Below are positions 7,938 through 16,679 of a stretch of 29,832 nucleotides of DNA, piece by piece; within the stretch, counting starts at the first letter, position 1, and the number at the start of each line of letters is the position of its first letter. Source of the stretch: JBOGEB01 sp050743125 (GTDB taxonomy: Bacteria > Actinomycetota > Nitriliruptoria > Euzebyales > Egibacteraceae); the NCBI GenBank assembly GCA_050743125.1, contig JBOGEB010000030.1, positions 1-29,832 of the forward strand, in the 5' to 3' direction. A program made the translations under genes and the position numbers. The notes beneath the pieces are model-generated. The model was not told the DNA's origin. It saw only the letters and a list, made by a program, of their open reading frames with translations, and did not search any database.

Positions 7938-10160
7938 TCAGGACGCCCGCGCGGCCTTCCCAGGCAGCGCCACGGCCCCGTCTGCTCCAGCCAGCAGCCC
8001 AAGGAGGGCGCAGATAGCTGACTCCCCGCCCGCGTTGCTGCTGACGCCTGAGCGCTCGAGTCCGTCCGCGCAGGCGCCGGTGGTGGGGTCGTAGAGCGCC
8101 ACGCCGAGGCGGTTGTGCCCCAGTAACCACGCCACGGCGTCCTCGGCGCAGCGGGCGTAGCGGGCCTCGTTCGTGATGTCGTGGGCCAGCCGGCAGGCTT
8201 GTGCCGTGTAACCCGCCTCGATCGGTTGCTGCGCGTAGACCGGAGCAGCGCCGTCGCGGTGCCCCCAGCCCTGGTTGCCGATGAAGTCGAAGTGCTCACC
8301 GTCATACGTGGCGGCCAGGACGAAGTCGAGGGCTTGTAGCCCGAGGGCTCTCCAATCGGGGCGGTCAAGCGCCATGCCCGCGCGCAGGAGCGCCTCGCCG
8401 ATCTTCGTGTTCGCGTAGGTCAGGACGTTGTCGCACCACTGCCAGTCCGGCCGGCTCGCCCTGCGGAATGCCAAGACCAACCGACTGACGAGGAGCTCGA
8501 TCAGTGCCCTGGTACCGTGGCGGTCAGGCACCTCGGTGAGCCCGCACAAGGCGTAGGCCATCGCCCGCACATGCTCGAGCCGCTTGGCTGCGGGCAGGGA
8601 GTGGTCCAGCAGATCGCCTGCCAGGCGCCGCTGCCCCGCCGTCGGAGCGGCGCGCAGGGCGATGCCCAGCGCCCACAGGGACTGGCCGAGGGTGTCCTCG
8701 CTGCCGGCGGCGTCGCGCCATCGACGGTCGTAGCCCATCACGTTACGGAAGCGACCATCGTCGAGCTGGGCGTAACGGAGGTAGGCGAGGTACGTCGTGG
8801 CCAAGCGGCGTGACAGCGCGTCGCCGAAGCGTGCGTGGTGGGTGACGGCCAGCACGAGCGCGCGCGATTGGTCGTCGGTCGAGTAGCCGAGCCGCCGGTC
8901 TGGGACCCCGTGCTTCGCGTGCTGAAGCAGTCCGGTGTCATCAGTGAGCAGTCCGAGGTGGTCCAGCTTCACAAGGCGAGCACAGTCTGACGTGCTCCAC
9001 AGGGCCTTGGGTGATCGGATCACGCTGGCCGAGCGGTCCATCTCTCGGCGCAGCACCTGCGCCATCTGCAAGCCCACCGCCGGCCAGGTCATCGACCTGC
9101 CGTGCGCGTACGCCCGCCAGCGCATCGCCTCGCGTCCCTCCTGGTCGTCCAGCAGGTTCAGCAGCGCCTCCGCGAGCGCCTCGGAGCTGTGGAAGGGTAC
9201 GAGGCGGCCACGTCCCTCGGCCAGCAGCTCCTCGGCATGGCGGTAAGGCGTCGAGACGACGGCGCGGCCCATGCCGACGGCGTAGGCGAGCGTCCCGCTC
9301 GTGATCTGCTCGAGTGACTGGTAGGGCGTCACGTACACGTCGGCGGCGAGCAGATGCTCCTGCAGCTCGGTCATGCAGACGTACCGATCGCGAAACTCGA
9401 CATGATCGGCCAGCCGCAGTCGCTCGACCGCGGCCTTGAGCTCGGTCCGGTACGCCTCCCCCTCCGCGCGCCTGACCTCAGGATGCGTGGCCCCGAGGAC
9501 GACATAGCGCACGTCGGGGTGGCCGGCGATAACCCGTGGCAGCGCCTCGATGACGTGCTCGATCCCCTTGTTCCGGTTGAGCAGCCCGAAGGTCAGGAGC
9601 ACTGTGCGCCCGTCGAGGCCGACCGCCGCCTTGTGCGGGTCCGGATGGTCGAACGGGACATCCGGGACGCCGTGGGGAATCACCGTGACCTTGCGGGGGT
9701 CGACGCTGTAGAAGTCGATGAGCAGGGGCACCGCCGCCTCGGTCAGGACCACCACCCGTGCAGACGCCTCCACCAGGTCGCGCAGGGCCGCACACAACGC
9801 AGGGGCCGGATCGCCGATCACCGTGTGGGCGATCGTGACGACCGGGATCCTCACCCGGTCTACGAGCTCCAGGACGTGGCGGCCAACCAGCCCTCCGTAG
9901 ATGCCGAACTCGTGCTGCACCACCAGCCCGTCGTACTTACCGTCGTTGACAAGCCGGGCAGCCGCGCGGTACTCCGCCGCTTGGTCCTGGGCGATGACGC
10001 CAACGACGTGGTCCGTGACAGCTCCCTCGTCCCGCATGAGCGCGAGGATGTCGACGACCTCGACGTCAGGCGCGGCCAGCAGCGCGGTCCGCAGGTCAGC
10101 CGCAAAGGTGGCGATGCCGCAGGGGCGCGGCGGGTAGGTGGACAGCATCACGAGGCGCAT
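7938..10160 (-). CDS. GT4 glycosyltransferase fused to an alpha/alpha-barrel domain
   Basis: This 740-residue cytoplasmic protein has two parts. Residues 1-375 form a GT4-type (GT-B) glycosyltransferase: STYPPRPCGIATF at the N-terminus, VIPHGVP (160-166), FGLLNRNKGI (191-200) and the donor-binding SLEQITSGTLAYAVG (282-296) followed by STPYRHAEELL. Residues 390-725 are helical with repeating Trp/Asp motifs (STDDQSRALVLAV, WQWCDNVLTYANTKIGEALL, NAGGESAICALLGLL) and resemble six-hairpin glycosidase toroids. It follows the GH130 gene by 99 bp in the same direction, so the two probably make and recycle the same mannoside or glucoside. The sugar donor and acceptor cannot be read from sequence. There is no signal peptide. 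Confidence 0.85.
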   Translation of the reverse strand: MRLVMLSTYPPRPCGIATFAADLRTALLAAPDVEVVDILALMRDEGAVTDHVVGVIAQDQAAEYRAAARLVNDGKYDGLVVQHEFGIYGGLVGRHVLELVDRVRIPVVTIAHTVIGDPAPALCAALRDLVEASARVVVLTEAAVPLLIDFYSVDPRKVTVIPHGVPDVPFDHPDPHKAAVGLDGRTVLLTFGLLNRNKGIEHVIEALPRVIAGHPDVRYVVLGATHPEVRRAEGEAYRTELKAAVERLRLADHVEFRDRYVCMTELQEHLLAADVYVTPYQSLEQITSGTLAYAVGMGRAVVSTPYRHAEELLAEGRGRLVPFHSSEALAEALLNLLDDQEGREAMRWRAYAHGRSMTWPAVGLQMAQVLRREMDRSASVIRSPKALWSTSDCARLVKLDHLGLLTDDTGLLQHAKHGVPDRRLGYSTDDQSRALVLAVTHHARFGDALSRRLATTYLAYLRYAQLDDGRFRNVMGYDRRWRDAAGSEDTLGQSLWALGIALRAAPTAGQRRLAGDLLDHSLPAAKRLEHVRAMAYALCGLTEVPDRHGTRALIELLVSRLVLAFRRASRPDWQWCDNVLTYANTKIGEALLRAGMALDRPDWRALGLQALDFVLAATYDGEHFDFIGNQGWGHRDGAAPVYAQQPIEAGYTAQACRLAHDITNEARYARCAEDAVAWLLGHNRLGVALYDPTTGACADGLERSGVSSNAGGESAICALLGLLAGADGAVALPGKAARAS

Positions 10161-10259
10161 GGGCGTCGTCCTCCACGATTCAGACTACGCAAGCAGCCAA
10201 AGGGCGACCGCGACCGGTTACCACCTCATGAGCGGCGGCGTCCCGGATGAAAGGCCACC

Positions 10260-11705
10260 TTACCCAGTCATGCTCATGCGGCCCAGCAGCCCGGCCACCT
10301 CCACGACCGCGACGTGGACGCCCGTGTCGGAGAAGCCGTAGGGGAGCAGCAGGCAGCCGTCGTGGATCATGCCCCCGCACGAGTACACGACATTGGGCAC
10401 GTAGCCGTTGCGCTCGCTCTCGGCGGGGGACAGCAAAGGTGCAGGCAGCTCCCCGATCACCCGTTGCGGGTCTTCCAGGTCGAGCAGGAGCGCGCCGATC
10501 GTGTACGTGCGCATCGGCCCCACCCCGTGGGTCAGCACCAACCAGCCAGCTTCGGTCTCCAGCGGGGAGCCGCAGTTGCCGATCTTCACGAACTCCCATG
10601 GGTACTCGGGCTTGCGCAGCCGCTCGCGCGCGTGCCAGAAGCGCACGCGGTCGGAGAACATGAGGTCGATGTTCTCCTGGTCGTAGCGGGACAGAGCGAC
10701 GAACTGGCCACCGATCTTGCGGGGGAACAGCGCCATGCCCTTGTTGCGGGCGCTGGCTCCGTTCAGCGTCGAGATGTGGAACGTGGTGAAGTCAGCGGTC
10801 TCGATGAGCTGGGGCAGGATGTGCGAGCCGTCGAAGGCCGTGTACGTGGCGAAGTACGTGATCGCACCGTCCTCGTCGGTGAACCGCACGAAGCGGGCGT
10901 CCTCCATGCCGTGGCTCTCCGTGGGCCCGACCGGGAAGATGACGCGCTCGGACAGGGGCATCTGCGGGTCGAACGACACGACGTAGTTGGAGTAGGCGAG
11001 CATGCGCGCGAGCTCGACGGTCTTGTAGGCCGCCGCGGGTGTGACGCCCTCGTCGGCCACCGCTGCGAGGCGCTCCTCGAGCTGCGGGTAGGTGAACCAC
11101 TCGTCCAGCGGGTCGATGAGCTGGCGCACGAGATCGAAGTCGGCGCCCAGCTCGTCAAGCTTCGCCTCGAACATCTCGCGGTGGTACTTCGCCTCGCCGA
11201 TCTCGCCCGTGGAGGCGAACTTCTCTACCGCGTCGAACGCGAGTTTTCCACCAGCCGAGGCGGTCCCCGTCCGGAGCTCGATGGAGGACACGTGTCCCTC
11301 TCCGACCGACCGCATGCTCATGACGAAGGGCTGGTCGCCGTCTTGCAGCGGTCCAGGCGCGGGCACCATGGAGGGGTTGAACAGCGCAGCGGCCTCCAGC
11401 GTGTACTCGAGGGTCACGTAGGCGCCGACCAGCAGCTGCTGCGCGCGCGTGGGAGCCACACCGTTGCCGAGCCTGGGAGCGACGCGCTGATAGCTGGCGG
11501 ACAGGATCCGCTCGAGGTCGCGGTGCCGGTCCCCGAAATCCCGGAGCACCGCCGCCAGCCGGGTCGCAACCTCGTCATCGGGAAGCGAGAGGACCCTGCC
11601 GACAAGAGCGACCGCGCCGGCGGGTATGTATGACCGCGCAACGACGCGAGCGGGATCGGGCAGAAGCTCGTGGGCCGTCCGGACCACAGATACCGAAGTT
11701 TGCAT
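10260..11705 (-). CDS. GH130 family glycoside phosphorylase-like protein
   Basis: This 481-residue protein has a five-bladed beta-propeller domain of family GH130 in its second half. The active-site motif HGMEDARFVRF (265-275) holds the general-acid Asp, and NGASARNKGMALFPRKI and IGNCGSPLETEAGWLVLTHGVGPMRTY (375 onwards) are typical of the family. Residues 1-190 are a mostly helical extension often found in the longer GH130 members. GH130 enzymes phosphorolyse beta-mannosides, for example Man-beta-1,4-Glc or beta-1,2-oligomannan; the linkage here is not decidable. The ATG at 11705 has GAGGA about 17 nt upstream, rather far. It is first in an operon with the GT4 fusion protein and divergent from the SDR gene. 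Confidence 0.87.
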   Translation of the reverse strand: MQTSVSVVRTAHELLPDPARVVARSYIPAGAVALVGRVLSLPDDEVATRLAAVLRDFGDRHRDLERILSASYQRVAPRLGNGVAPTRAQQLLVGAYVTLEYTLEAAALFNPSMVPAPGPLQDGDQPFVMSMRSVGEGHVSSIELRTGTASAGGKLAFDAVEKFASTGEIGEAKYHREMFEAKLDELGADFDLVRQLIDPLDEWFTYPQLEERLAAVADEGVTPAAAYKTVELARMLAYSNYVVSFDPQMPLSERVIFPVGPTESHGMEDARFVRFTDEDGAITYFATYTAFDGSHILPQLIETADFTTFHISTLNGASARNKGMALFPRKIGGQFVALSRYDQENIDLMFSDRVRFWHARERLRKPEYPWEFVKIGNCGSPLETEAGWLVLTHGVGPMRTYTIGALLLDLEDPQRVIGELPAPLLSPAESERNGYVPNVVYSCGGMIHDGCLLLPYGFSDTGVHVAVVEVAGLLGRMSMTG

Positions 11706-11869
11706 GTGGCTAAGTATCGCTTCCTCAGCGTGACAGTGGCTCAGCGTGCATTGACCGGACGGCCCCCGCCCCTGTGCTCCCCGTCTCCATGGACGAGCGG
11801 GGAGCGCCGGTAGAATGACGCGCCGTCTCACCGAAAACGGTTCACATGGGAAACATTAAAGGAGAGTTC
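11706..11869. promoter_or_regulatory. Divergent control region between GH130 and SDR genes
   Basis: This 164-bp gap holds three visible signals. A 9-bp direct repeat CTCAGCGTG occurs at 11724-11732 and 11740-11748, 16 bp apart, close to the GH130 start. Perfect 8-bp arms of a hairpin lie at 11776-11783 and 11798-11805 around a TCCATGGA palindrome. TAGAAT at 11811-11816 resembles a -10 element for the SDR gene. No -35 match is clear. The repeats could be operator half-sites. Confidence 0.35.
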
Positions 11870-12628
11870 ATGCGCCGTTGCGCCATAGTGACCGGGGCGA
11901 ACTCAGGGATCGGTAAGGCGATCGCGGCGGGCCTGGCGCGATCGGGCTATGACGTCGGCATCACGTGGTATGGCGACGAGGAAGGTGTCATCGAGACGGT
12001 CGAGGACATCCGGAAGGCCGGGTCAAGAGCGGAGGCACGCCATCTTGATCTCAGTGATCCTGCCATCGGCGCTCACGTCGTCGAGGACCTTGTCGGGGCG
12101 CTTGGTGGCCTCGACGTCTTTGTAAACAATGCCGCGACGGGCCGCTCCGCTGCCTTCCTGGAGATGTCCATCAGCGACTGGCAGCACGTCCTTGACGTGA
12201 ACCTCACCGGTGCGTTCGTTTGCGCGCAGGCCGCTGCACGCCGGATGGTGGACTTCGGTACACAGGGGCGGATCATTAATATCACGTCTATTCATGCATA
12301 TGTCCCGGGTTCCGGCTCCGCCGCCTACTGCGCCGCCAAGGCGGGTCTTCATCTGCTGACCAAGACGATGGCGCTGGAGCTTGGACGGTATGGGATCACG
12401 GTGAATGCCGTGGCGCCTGGCGAGATCGCCACCTCCATGAACGGCATGGAGGGAGTGGACCCAACGACCGTCCCACGGCCACGTTTGCCCCTCCAGCGTC
12501 CAGGATGGCCGCGCGAGGTCGCTGACCTTGTCATATGGCTCGCGAGCGAGCAGTCCAGCTATGTCACCGGTGCCTCGTGCATCGTTGACGGCGGAAACAT
12601 GCTGATGTCAGCGGCAGTAGGGGCGTGA
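11870..12628 (+). CDS. Short-chain dehydrogenase/reductase
   Basis: This is a classical SDR of 252 residues. The NAD(P)-binding TGxxxGIG is at 8-15 (TGANSGIG), NNAAT at 86-90, and the catalytic Ser near 140, Tyr153 and Lys157 in SAAYCAAKAG; the ending YVTGASCIVDGG is typical of the FabG/glucose-1-dehydrogenase-like branch. The acidic end of beta-2 expected of an NAD enzyme is not obvious (ITWYGDEEG), so NADP use is likely. The ATG at 11870 follows AAAGGAGAG by 3-4 nt; an ATG 24 nt upstream lacks such a site. Substrate unknown. Its third-codon positions look less GC-rich than its neighbours (for example the ATTAATATC and TATTCATGCATA stretches), hinting at separate acquisition. Confidence 0.9.
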   Translation: MRRCAIVTGANSGIGKAIAAGLARSGYDVGITWYGDEEGVIETVEDIRKAGSRAEARHLDLSDPAIGAHVVEDLVGALGGLDVFVNNAATGRSAAFLEMSISDWQHVLDVNLTGAFVCAQAAARRMVDFGTQGRIINITSIHAYVPGSGSAAYCAAKAGLHLLTKTMALELGRYGITVNAVAPGEIATSMNGMEGVDPTTVPRPRLPLQRPGWPREVADLVIWLASEQSSYVTGASCIVDGGNMLMSAAVGA

Positions 12629-12705
12629 AACGATGGCAAGGGCGGAACGGAGGACGGCATGTGACGCTGGCTCATGCGCCTGGCGCGGGACTGCCTCACC
12701 GCTTG

Positions 12706-13635
12706 TCACCCTTGCTTCAGGGCGGCTGGAGCCGTCTCCGTGTGGGCGGGCGGGGTTTCAGCCTGGTGTGGGCCAAGGGTGGCGATGAGGATGCCGGCGA
12801 TCACTGCGGCCACGCCGGCGAGCTGGGCCGGGGACGGCGTCTCGGCGAGCAGCGCGACGCCCAGGAACACCGAGCCGACCGGCTGCAGGAGCAGCAGCAC
12901 GGACGTGAGGACGGCGGGCAGGCGTGGCAACGACACCGAGATCAACAGCCATGCGACCACCTGGCAAGCGAGCGCGAGCAGCAGGAGCCACCCGTGGGCC
13001 GGCCACGACGGGGCCAGGTCGATGTCGCCGAGCGTCCAACCTGCCAGGGCGGCGGTGACCGCTGCGGCCGCGGTCGCGTCGAACAGTGGCCCGGCGGGCT
13101 GGCGCAGGTCGGCGTTGCCGTGGCGGAGCAGGAGCAGGAAGCCCGAGTAGGCGAGTGCGCTCAGCGTTCCGTACAGCACGCCGAGCAGGGGGCTCTCGCC
13201 GTACGCGCCGGTGCCCACCACGCCTGAGATGAGCGCGACCCCGCCGAGCATCACCGGCATGGCGAGCAGCGTGCGCCGGTCCAGCCGCTCGCCGAGCACG
13301 AGCCAGGCGGTCACACCGACGAACAGGACCTGTGTGTTCGCGAGCACCGTCGCGAGCCCCGCTCCCACTGCGGCGATCGAGTGGTGCCAGAGGATGAGGT
13401 CCGCGGCGAACAGCACCCCCGCGAGCAGCGCCGCTCGCCGCGCGGCGGGCGGGCGCGGACTGTACCGGCGCCGCTCGCGGGCGGCGAGCAAGCCGAGGGC
13501 CGGCAGCGCGTACGTGCAGCGGAACACCGCCGCCGTTGAGGGGGACACGCCAGCGAGGCGGACGAAGATCCCCGAGAACGCGATGAGCAACGCGCCAGCG
13601 GTCGCAGGCAGCACGCTGCGCCACCGAGCAGGCAA
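12706..13635 (-). CDS. EamA/DMT-family transporter
   Basis: About 309 residues form ten hydrophobic helices arranged as two EamA repeats, from VLPATAGALLIAFSGIFVRL to VAAVIAGILIATLG. The first repeat includes FVRLAGVSPSTAAVFRCTYALP and the second WLLISVSLPRLPAVLTSVLLLLQPVGSVFLGV. These are drug/metabolite exporters; the substrate is unknown. The start is uncertain: I favour the TTG at 13635 with GGGAG 5 nt upstream. A GTG at 13614 is possible, and extending to an ATG beyond 13724 would run antisense into folD. It is divergent from folD with under 90 bp between starts. The C-terminal tail (HQAETPPAHTETAPAALKQG) is hydrophilic. Confidence 0.85.
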   Translation of the reverse strand: MPARWRSVLPATAGALLIAFSGIFVRLAGVSPSTAAVFRCTYALPALGLLAARERRRYSPRPPAARRAALLAGVLFAADLILWHHSIAAVGAGLATVLANTQVLFVGVTAWLVLGERLDRRTLLAMPVMLGGVALISGVVGTGAYGESPLLGVLYGTLSALAYSGFLLLLRHGNADLRQPAGPLFDATAAAAVTAALAGWTLGDIDLAPSWPAHGWLLLLALACQVVAWLLISVSLPRLPAVLTSVLLLLQPVGSVFLGVALLAETPSPAQLAGVAAVIAGILIATLGPHQAETPPAHTETAPAALKQG

Positions 13636-13723
13636 TAGGACTCCCGTCAGAGCGGATGCGGCGGAGCTGCCGGGCACGATACCGTCTGCCGGGACCCTCC
13701 AACATCCCCAGGAGCAGCAGCCC

Positions 13724-14581
13724 ATGAGCGCACGCATCATCGACGGGAACGCCACCGCGGCCGAGGAGCGGGGGCGGATCGCGGCCGAGGTCGCTGAGCT
13801 GGCAGCCAAAGGCATCGTGCCTGGCCTCGCCGCGGTCCTGGTTGGGGACGACCCCGCGAGCCACGTCTACGTCAACGGCAAAGAGCGCGACTGCCAGGCC
13901 GTCGGGATGCGCTCGTTGGGGGCGCGGCTACCAGCTGGCATCGCTCAGGACGAGCTCCACGCCGAGATCGACCGGCTCAACGCGGACCCCGAGGTCAGCG
14001 GGATCATCGTCCAGATGCCCCTGCCGGACCACCTTGACGCGATCGCTGTGCAGGAGCGCATCGACCCGGACAAGGACGTCGATGGCCTCCACCCCGTGAA
14101 CGCCGGCCGGCTGCTGCGGGGTGACCCGCTGTTCGTGCCGGCCACACCATTGGGGGTGCAGGTCCTGCTGACCCGTTATGGGATCCCGGTCGCCGGAGCC
14201 GACGTGGTGATCGTCGGTCGTTCCCAGCTCGTCGGCCGGCCGCTTGCCGCGCTGCTCTGTATCCGCGGCACCAACGCGACGGTCACGGTGTGCCACACCG
14301 GCACGCGCGACCTCGCCGCGCACACTCGTCGGGCCGACATCGTCGTCGTGGCCGCTGGCGCGCCCCGTACGCTCACCGCAGACATGGTCCGTCCGGGCGC
14401 GGCGGTCATCGACGTCGGGATCAGCCGTGGCCCCGACGGCAAGCTCGTGGGCGACGTCGACTTCGACGCCGTCGCCGAGGTCGCTGGTTCGATCACCCCC
14501 GTCCCCGGCGGCGTCGGCCCGATGACCCGGGCGATGCTCCTGCACAACACCCTGCTCGCCGCCCGCCACCAGCACCGCTGA
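13724..14581 (+). CDS. folD: Methylenetetrahydrofolate dehydrogenase/cyclohydrolase
   Basis: FolD interconverts 5,10-methylene-THF and 10-formyl-THF, feeding PurN and PurH. The 285-residue protein has the catalytic Tyr49-x3-Lys53 (SHVYVNGKERDC), GIIVQMPLP, DKDVDGLHPVNAGRL, the NADP-binding VIVGRSQLVGRPLA and the C-terminal signature PVPGGVGPMTRAMLL. The ATG at 13724 is preceded by AGGAG about 9 nt upstream. Its stop is 10 bp from the convergent lipoprotein gene. In related actinobacteria folD sits close to purH and mdh; here the purH-folD gap is filled by the GT4/GH130/SDR/EamA block. Confidence 0.96.
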   Translation: MSARIIDGNATAAEERGRIAAEVAELAAKGIVPGLAAVLVGDDPASHVYVNGKERDCQAVGMRSLGARLPAGIAQDELHAEIDRLNADPEVSGIIVQMPLPDHLDAIAVQERIDPDKDVDGLHPVNAGRLLRGDPLFVPATPLGVQVLLTRYGIPVAGADVVIVGRSQLVGRPLAALLCIRGTNATVTVCHTGTRDLAAHTRRADIVVVAAGAPRTLTADMVRPGAAVIDVGISRGPDGKLVGDVDFDAVAEVAGSITPVPGGVGPMTRAMLLHNTLLAARHQHR

Positions 14582-14591
14582 CCTCACACAG

Positions 14592-15494
14592 CTACCTCAG
14601 GAGGCGCCCGACGAGCGGGGGCAGCTCCTCGGGGACGAGCGGCCCCTCCATGCGGTCGACGACGGCTCCGTCACGGCTGATCGTGAAGATCCACGGCTCG
14701 GACGGCAGATGCCAGTCCTGCACGGCCTGCACCGGTGTCCGTCCATCCTTGTCGCCGTAGATCTCGACGTGGATCCAGTCGATGCCGCTCCAGTCGCGCG
14801 CGGTCCGCACGGACTCGACGTGGTCGACGACCGGGCCGCAGGTCGCGGACGCGCAGAAGGCAGGAGTCGCGAAGGTGAGCACCACCGGCCGGTGGGCGGC
14901 GAGCGCCTGGTCGAGGCTCACCTGGTGCATCCCGCACGGCTGGGGCTTACGCGTGCAGAGCTGGGCGACGCCGAGAGGGTCCGCCACGGTCGCCGTCTTC
15001 GTGCTGATCGCCTTTCCGCCTGGCGGCACTGTCTGGCTCTTCTCGGGGGAGCGGGCCGGGACCGGCGCCTCGCCACCGGTCTTCTGGTCGGCGGCGGTGA
15101 CGACGACCCAACCGATCCCGGGAGCCGGGACGTCGACGCGGGCGATGTAGGTTCCTCGGCCCGCGATGCCCTCGTGGAAGCTCGGCTGGACGGGCACGCC
15201 GACCCGGCCGTTCTCTGCCACGAACCGCACCCTGACGTCCGCGTGGTCGATCGATCTGTTCTCCACGGTCGCGAGTCCGAACGCGACCCGCTGCGCCTTG
15301 CCGACCAGCACCTCGGACTGCCCCAAGCCCACGTCCATCGAGGGCTGTGCGCCGGGCGCCACCACGGCGAGCCCACCCGTGCTGGAGGGCGCCGCCCGCT
15401 GCCCCCCGGAGCGCGCGCAGCCGGTCAGTGCCGCAGCGCCGAGTGCGCCGACCGCCACGAGCAGCCGGCGCCGCGTGATTCCGTCCATGGGCAT
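14592..15494 (-). CDS. Tat-type lipoprotein with thioredoxin-like domain
   Basis: The 300-residue product has an N-terminal Arg-rich Tat-like motif (TRRRLLVAV, 7-15), a hydrophobic stretch and the lipobox LTGC with Cys26, so it is probably a lipid-anchored extracytoplasmic protein. Residues 40-145 form a beta-rich domain (LVGKAQRVAFGLATVENRSIDHADVRVRFV). Residues 175-300 resemble a thioredoxin/SCO-like fold with VVLTFATPAFCASATC, giving a CxxxxC pair at Cys214/Cys219, and a second pair at Cys180/Cys187 in LCTRKPQPCGMH. Such proteins may act in disulfide or metal handling; no partner is nearby. A second ATG lies 6 nt downstream at 15488. It is convergent with folD and divergent from mdh. Confidence 0.82.
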   Translation of the reverse strand: MPMDGITRRRLLVAVGALGAAALTGCARSGGQRAAPSSTGGLAVVAPGAQPSMDVGLGQSEVLVGKAQRVAFGLATVENRSIDHADVRVRFVAENGRVGVPVQPSFHEGIAGRGTYIARVDVPAPGIGWVVVTAADQKTGGEAPVPARSPEKSQTVPPGGKAISTKTATVADPLGVAQLCTRKPQPCGMHQVSLDQALAAHRPVVLTFATPAFCASATCGPVVDHVESVRTARDWSGIDWIHVEIYGDKDGRTPVQAVQDWHLPSEPWIFTISRDGAVVDRMEGPLVPEELPPLVGRLLR

Positions 15495-15729
15495 GGTCGA
15501 CACCTCGCCTACGGTACCCGGTTCACGTTGCGGAAACCCGGGCGTCGAGCGACAGCGACCTCCAGACATGCCATCCGCACGGGCGACTGGCCAGGAGCAT
15601 GCTGCATCTTTCCCCCGATTGGCTCACAAGGGTGTTTGCCTCAGCATTGAGCGGGCACGGTACGCTCCACACCCCGCAGGTGGCGTGCGTGGGATGCCGG
15701 CTGCCGGGGACGAGCAGGAGCAACTCAGC

Positions 15730-16659
15730 ATGAAGATCACCGTAGTCGGGGCTGGGAAGTACGGGTCGACGACGGCGCAGCGGATCGCCGAGAAGGGGTT
15801 CGCGGATGAGGTCGTGATGACCGACATCGTTGAGGGCCTGCCGCAGGGGCTCGCTCTGGACATGAGCCAGTCCCGGCCGATCGAGCGCTTCGAGACGAGG
15901 ATCGTCGGCTCGAACGACTACGGGCCGACCGTGGGCAGCGAGATCGTCATCGTGACGGCGGGCAAGCCCCGAACGCCGGGCATGAGCCGTATGGACCTGC
16001 TCACCGACAACGCGAGCATCGTCGGGGGGGTTGCGCGCGCGATCGCCGCGAGCTCCCCAGACGCCGTCGTGATCGTGGTTTCGAACCCGCTTGACGAGAT
16101 GACCGCACTGTTCCAGCGGGTGTCCGGTTTTCCCACCGAGCGCGTCATGGGCCAAGCCGGGATGCTCGACAGCGCCCGCCTGGCGGACAAGATCGCCGAG
16201 CGGCTCGGAGTGTCCCCGCTGGAGGTCGAGGCGATCACGCTCGGCTCGCACGGTGACACGATGGTCCCGGTGCCGTCGCACGCGAGGGTGGCGGGCAAGC
16301 CGCTGACGGAGCTGCTGTCAGCGCAAGCCATCGCCCAGCTCGTCCAAGCGACCCGCCACGGTGGCGCCGAGGTCGTCGAGTTGCTCAAGACCGGCTCCGC
16401 TTACTATGCGCCCTCTGCGGCCGCTGCGAGAATGGCGGAGGCCATCGCCGCCGACGAGGGCGCCGTCATGCCGGTGTGCGCGTGGGTGACGGGCCAGTAT
16501 GGGATCGGCGACGTGTACCTTGGGGTCCCCGCGCGCCTTGGCCGGCGGGGTGTCCAGGAGATCGTCGAGCTGGATTTGACCGACAGCGAGCTCGAGAGCT
16601 TGCGGGCGGCGGCCGAGGCCGTGCGCGGGAAGCAAGCCGACGTGGACTCGCTGGTGTGA
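15730..16659 (+). CDS. mdh: Malate dehydrogenase, LDH-like type
   Basis: This NAD-dependent dehydrogenase converts malate and oxaloacetate in the TCA cycle. The 309-residue protein has GAGKYG (7-12), Asp32 at the end of beta-2 (NAD preference), the malate-selective pair Arg81/Arg87 in GKPRTPGMSRMDLL, VSNPLDEMT (117-125), Asp147/Arg150 and the catalytic His174 in GSHGDTMVP. The Arg81 position separates it from lactate dehydrogenase. The ATG at 15730 is preceded by GGAG about 9 nt upstream. The LDH-like form is typical of Chloroflexi and several deep lineages, while many actinobacteria carry the cytosolic MDH type, so it is informative for taxonomy. Confidence 0.94.
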   Translation: MKITVVGAGKYGSTTAQRIAEKGFADEVVMTDIVEGLPQGLALDMSQSRPIERFETRIVGSNDYGPTVGSEIVIVTAGKPRTPGMSRMDLLTDNASIVGGVARAIAASSPDAVVIVVSNPLDEMTALFQRVSGFPTERVMGQAGMLDSARLADKIAERLGVSPLEVEAITLGSHGDTMVPVPSHARVAGKPLTELLSAQAIAQLVQATRHGGAEVVELLKTGSAYYAPSAAAARMAEAIAADEGAVMPVCAWVTGQYGIGDVYLGVPARLGRRGVQEIVELDLTDSELESLRAAAEAVRGKQADVDSLV

Positions 16660-16679
16660 CTAGAGGAGCGCGACCCGCG

